From Amblyornis subalaris (lineage: Eukaryota > Chordata > Aves > Passeriformes > Ptilonorhynchidae), in contig JACAXG010000012.1 in the NCBI GenBank assembly GCA_018881555.1, forward strand, positions 2,644,736 to 2,708,735: 64,000 bases of DNA, given 5' to 3'. Positions within the stretch are counted from its first letter, which is position 1, and each line of letters starts with the position of its first letter. Below, in pieces: positions 63,682 through 64,000 of the stretch. A program made the position numbers and the translations under genes. The notes beneath the pieces are model-generated. The model was given only the letters and a program-made list of their open reading frames with translations, ran no database searches and was not told where the DNA came from.

Positions 63682-64000
63682 GTGAGCGCTGCCTGCGCCC
63701 GTCCTGCCCGCCGGACTCGCCCCACGGCTGCGGGGAGAGGGCAGGCTGTGGCGCTTGCGGCCGCTCCTGTGGCCCTGCGGGGTCTTGCGAATCTGGCAAG
63801 CCGGGTTAAGCTGCGCTGCGGGAGGCTGGTGGGGTCGGGCGGGGGAAGGCATTCTTTGGTTTGGGTACCCAAAGGGAGAGCGACGTGGGGGCAGCCCCAC
63901 CACGCGGACCGGCAGCCTCGGGTTTCCTGCCCCGCCGCGGTGCTCGGGGGCCCCGCGCATGGCGCTGCCCTTGCCCGCTTAACTGGGGTAGGGGACCCGG
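63682..64000 (+). other. CDCA7: Start of CDCA7 first intron
   Basis: GC-rich sequence after the GTGAGC donor, still within the CpG island. The overlapping ORFs on both strands are a result of composition. Confidence 0.55.

Larger units (their letters stand above)
62870..64000 (+). promoter_or_regulatory. CDCA7: CDCA7 CpG-island promoter region
   Basis: GC content and CpG density rise from about 62870 and stay high to the window end, apart from a short AT-rich dip at about 63205-63240. It includes an inverted CCAAT box (ATTGG, 63121-63125), a TATAAAA at 63211-63217 and two E2F motifs (63355-63364 and 63614-63624) upstream of the first coding exon. CpG-island promoters with E2F sites are typical of S-phase genes, and CDCA7 is a known E2F and MYC target. 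The transcription start cannot be fixed from sequence. The high CpG density also makes the draft sequence less reliable here (N at 62859, 63330 and 63636). Confidence 0.7.

Noticed and set aside
63333..63872. 179-residue minus-strand ORF over the CDCA7 promoter
   Set aside because: CpG-island composition keeps several frames open. The region has promoter motifs and a + strand first exon.

Overview
This window looks like vertebrate nuclear DNA, most likely from a bird. It holds spliced exons with GT-AG introns, CpG-island promoters and a decayed CR1-type LINE of the avian/reptilian kind. The spacing is compact: only about 11.5 kb separates the two genes. Ten isolated N bases point to a draft or consensus assembly. 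Crocodilian or turtle is a weaker alternative, and I cannot name the species.

Positions 1 to about 52170 (+ strand) are the 3' three quarters of MAP3K20 (ZAK/MLTK), the MAP3K that senses ribosome stalling and collision and mechanical load. The window opens in an intron inside the kinase domain. I could place 13 exons shared by or specific to the alpha form, plus one beta-specific terminal exon, each with splice sites and an unbroken reading frame. Together they encode about 599 alpha residues, matching the mammalian protein from about residue 197 to its end near 800. Order: end of kinase domain (3958-4044, 7588-7662, 12673-12779), leucine zipper (18245-18380), then a choice. Transcripts either end in the beta exon (22581-22949, with a possible long 3' UTR to about 27660) or skip it into the SAM domain (29622-32111), a middle domain (33095-46919) and the large C-terminal sensor exon (51235-51914, poly(A) signal 52149).

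In the intron at 12780-18244 lies a CpG island (about 13690-14000) with a consensus TATA box, an ETS site, a good CTCF core motif and a splice donor. It looks like an internal first exon or promoter, and it is the most interesting unexplained element here. The 33188-44015 intron carries a TTCC microsatellite and a MIR-like ancient SINE. The 46920-51234 intron carries a frameshifted internal CR1 fragment about 80 bases from a coding exon.

From about 52170 to 63300 is intergenic sequence with a probable ERV-type solo LTR (about 59549-60599), an unexplained acceptor-ORF-donor block (54709-54821) and otherwise unassigned DNA. The window ends in a CpG island with two E2F motifs and a seven-codon first coding exon (63661-63681). 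This fits CDCA7, which follows MAP3K20 in the same orientation in human. CDCA7 is a replication-linked zinc-finger partner of the remodeller HELLS. No prokaryotic features, CRISPR arrays, tRNAs or rRNAs were seen.
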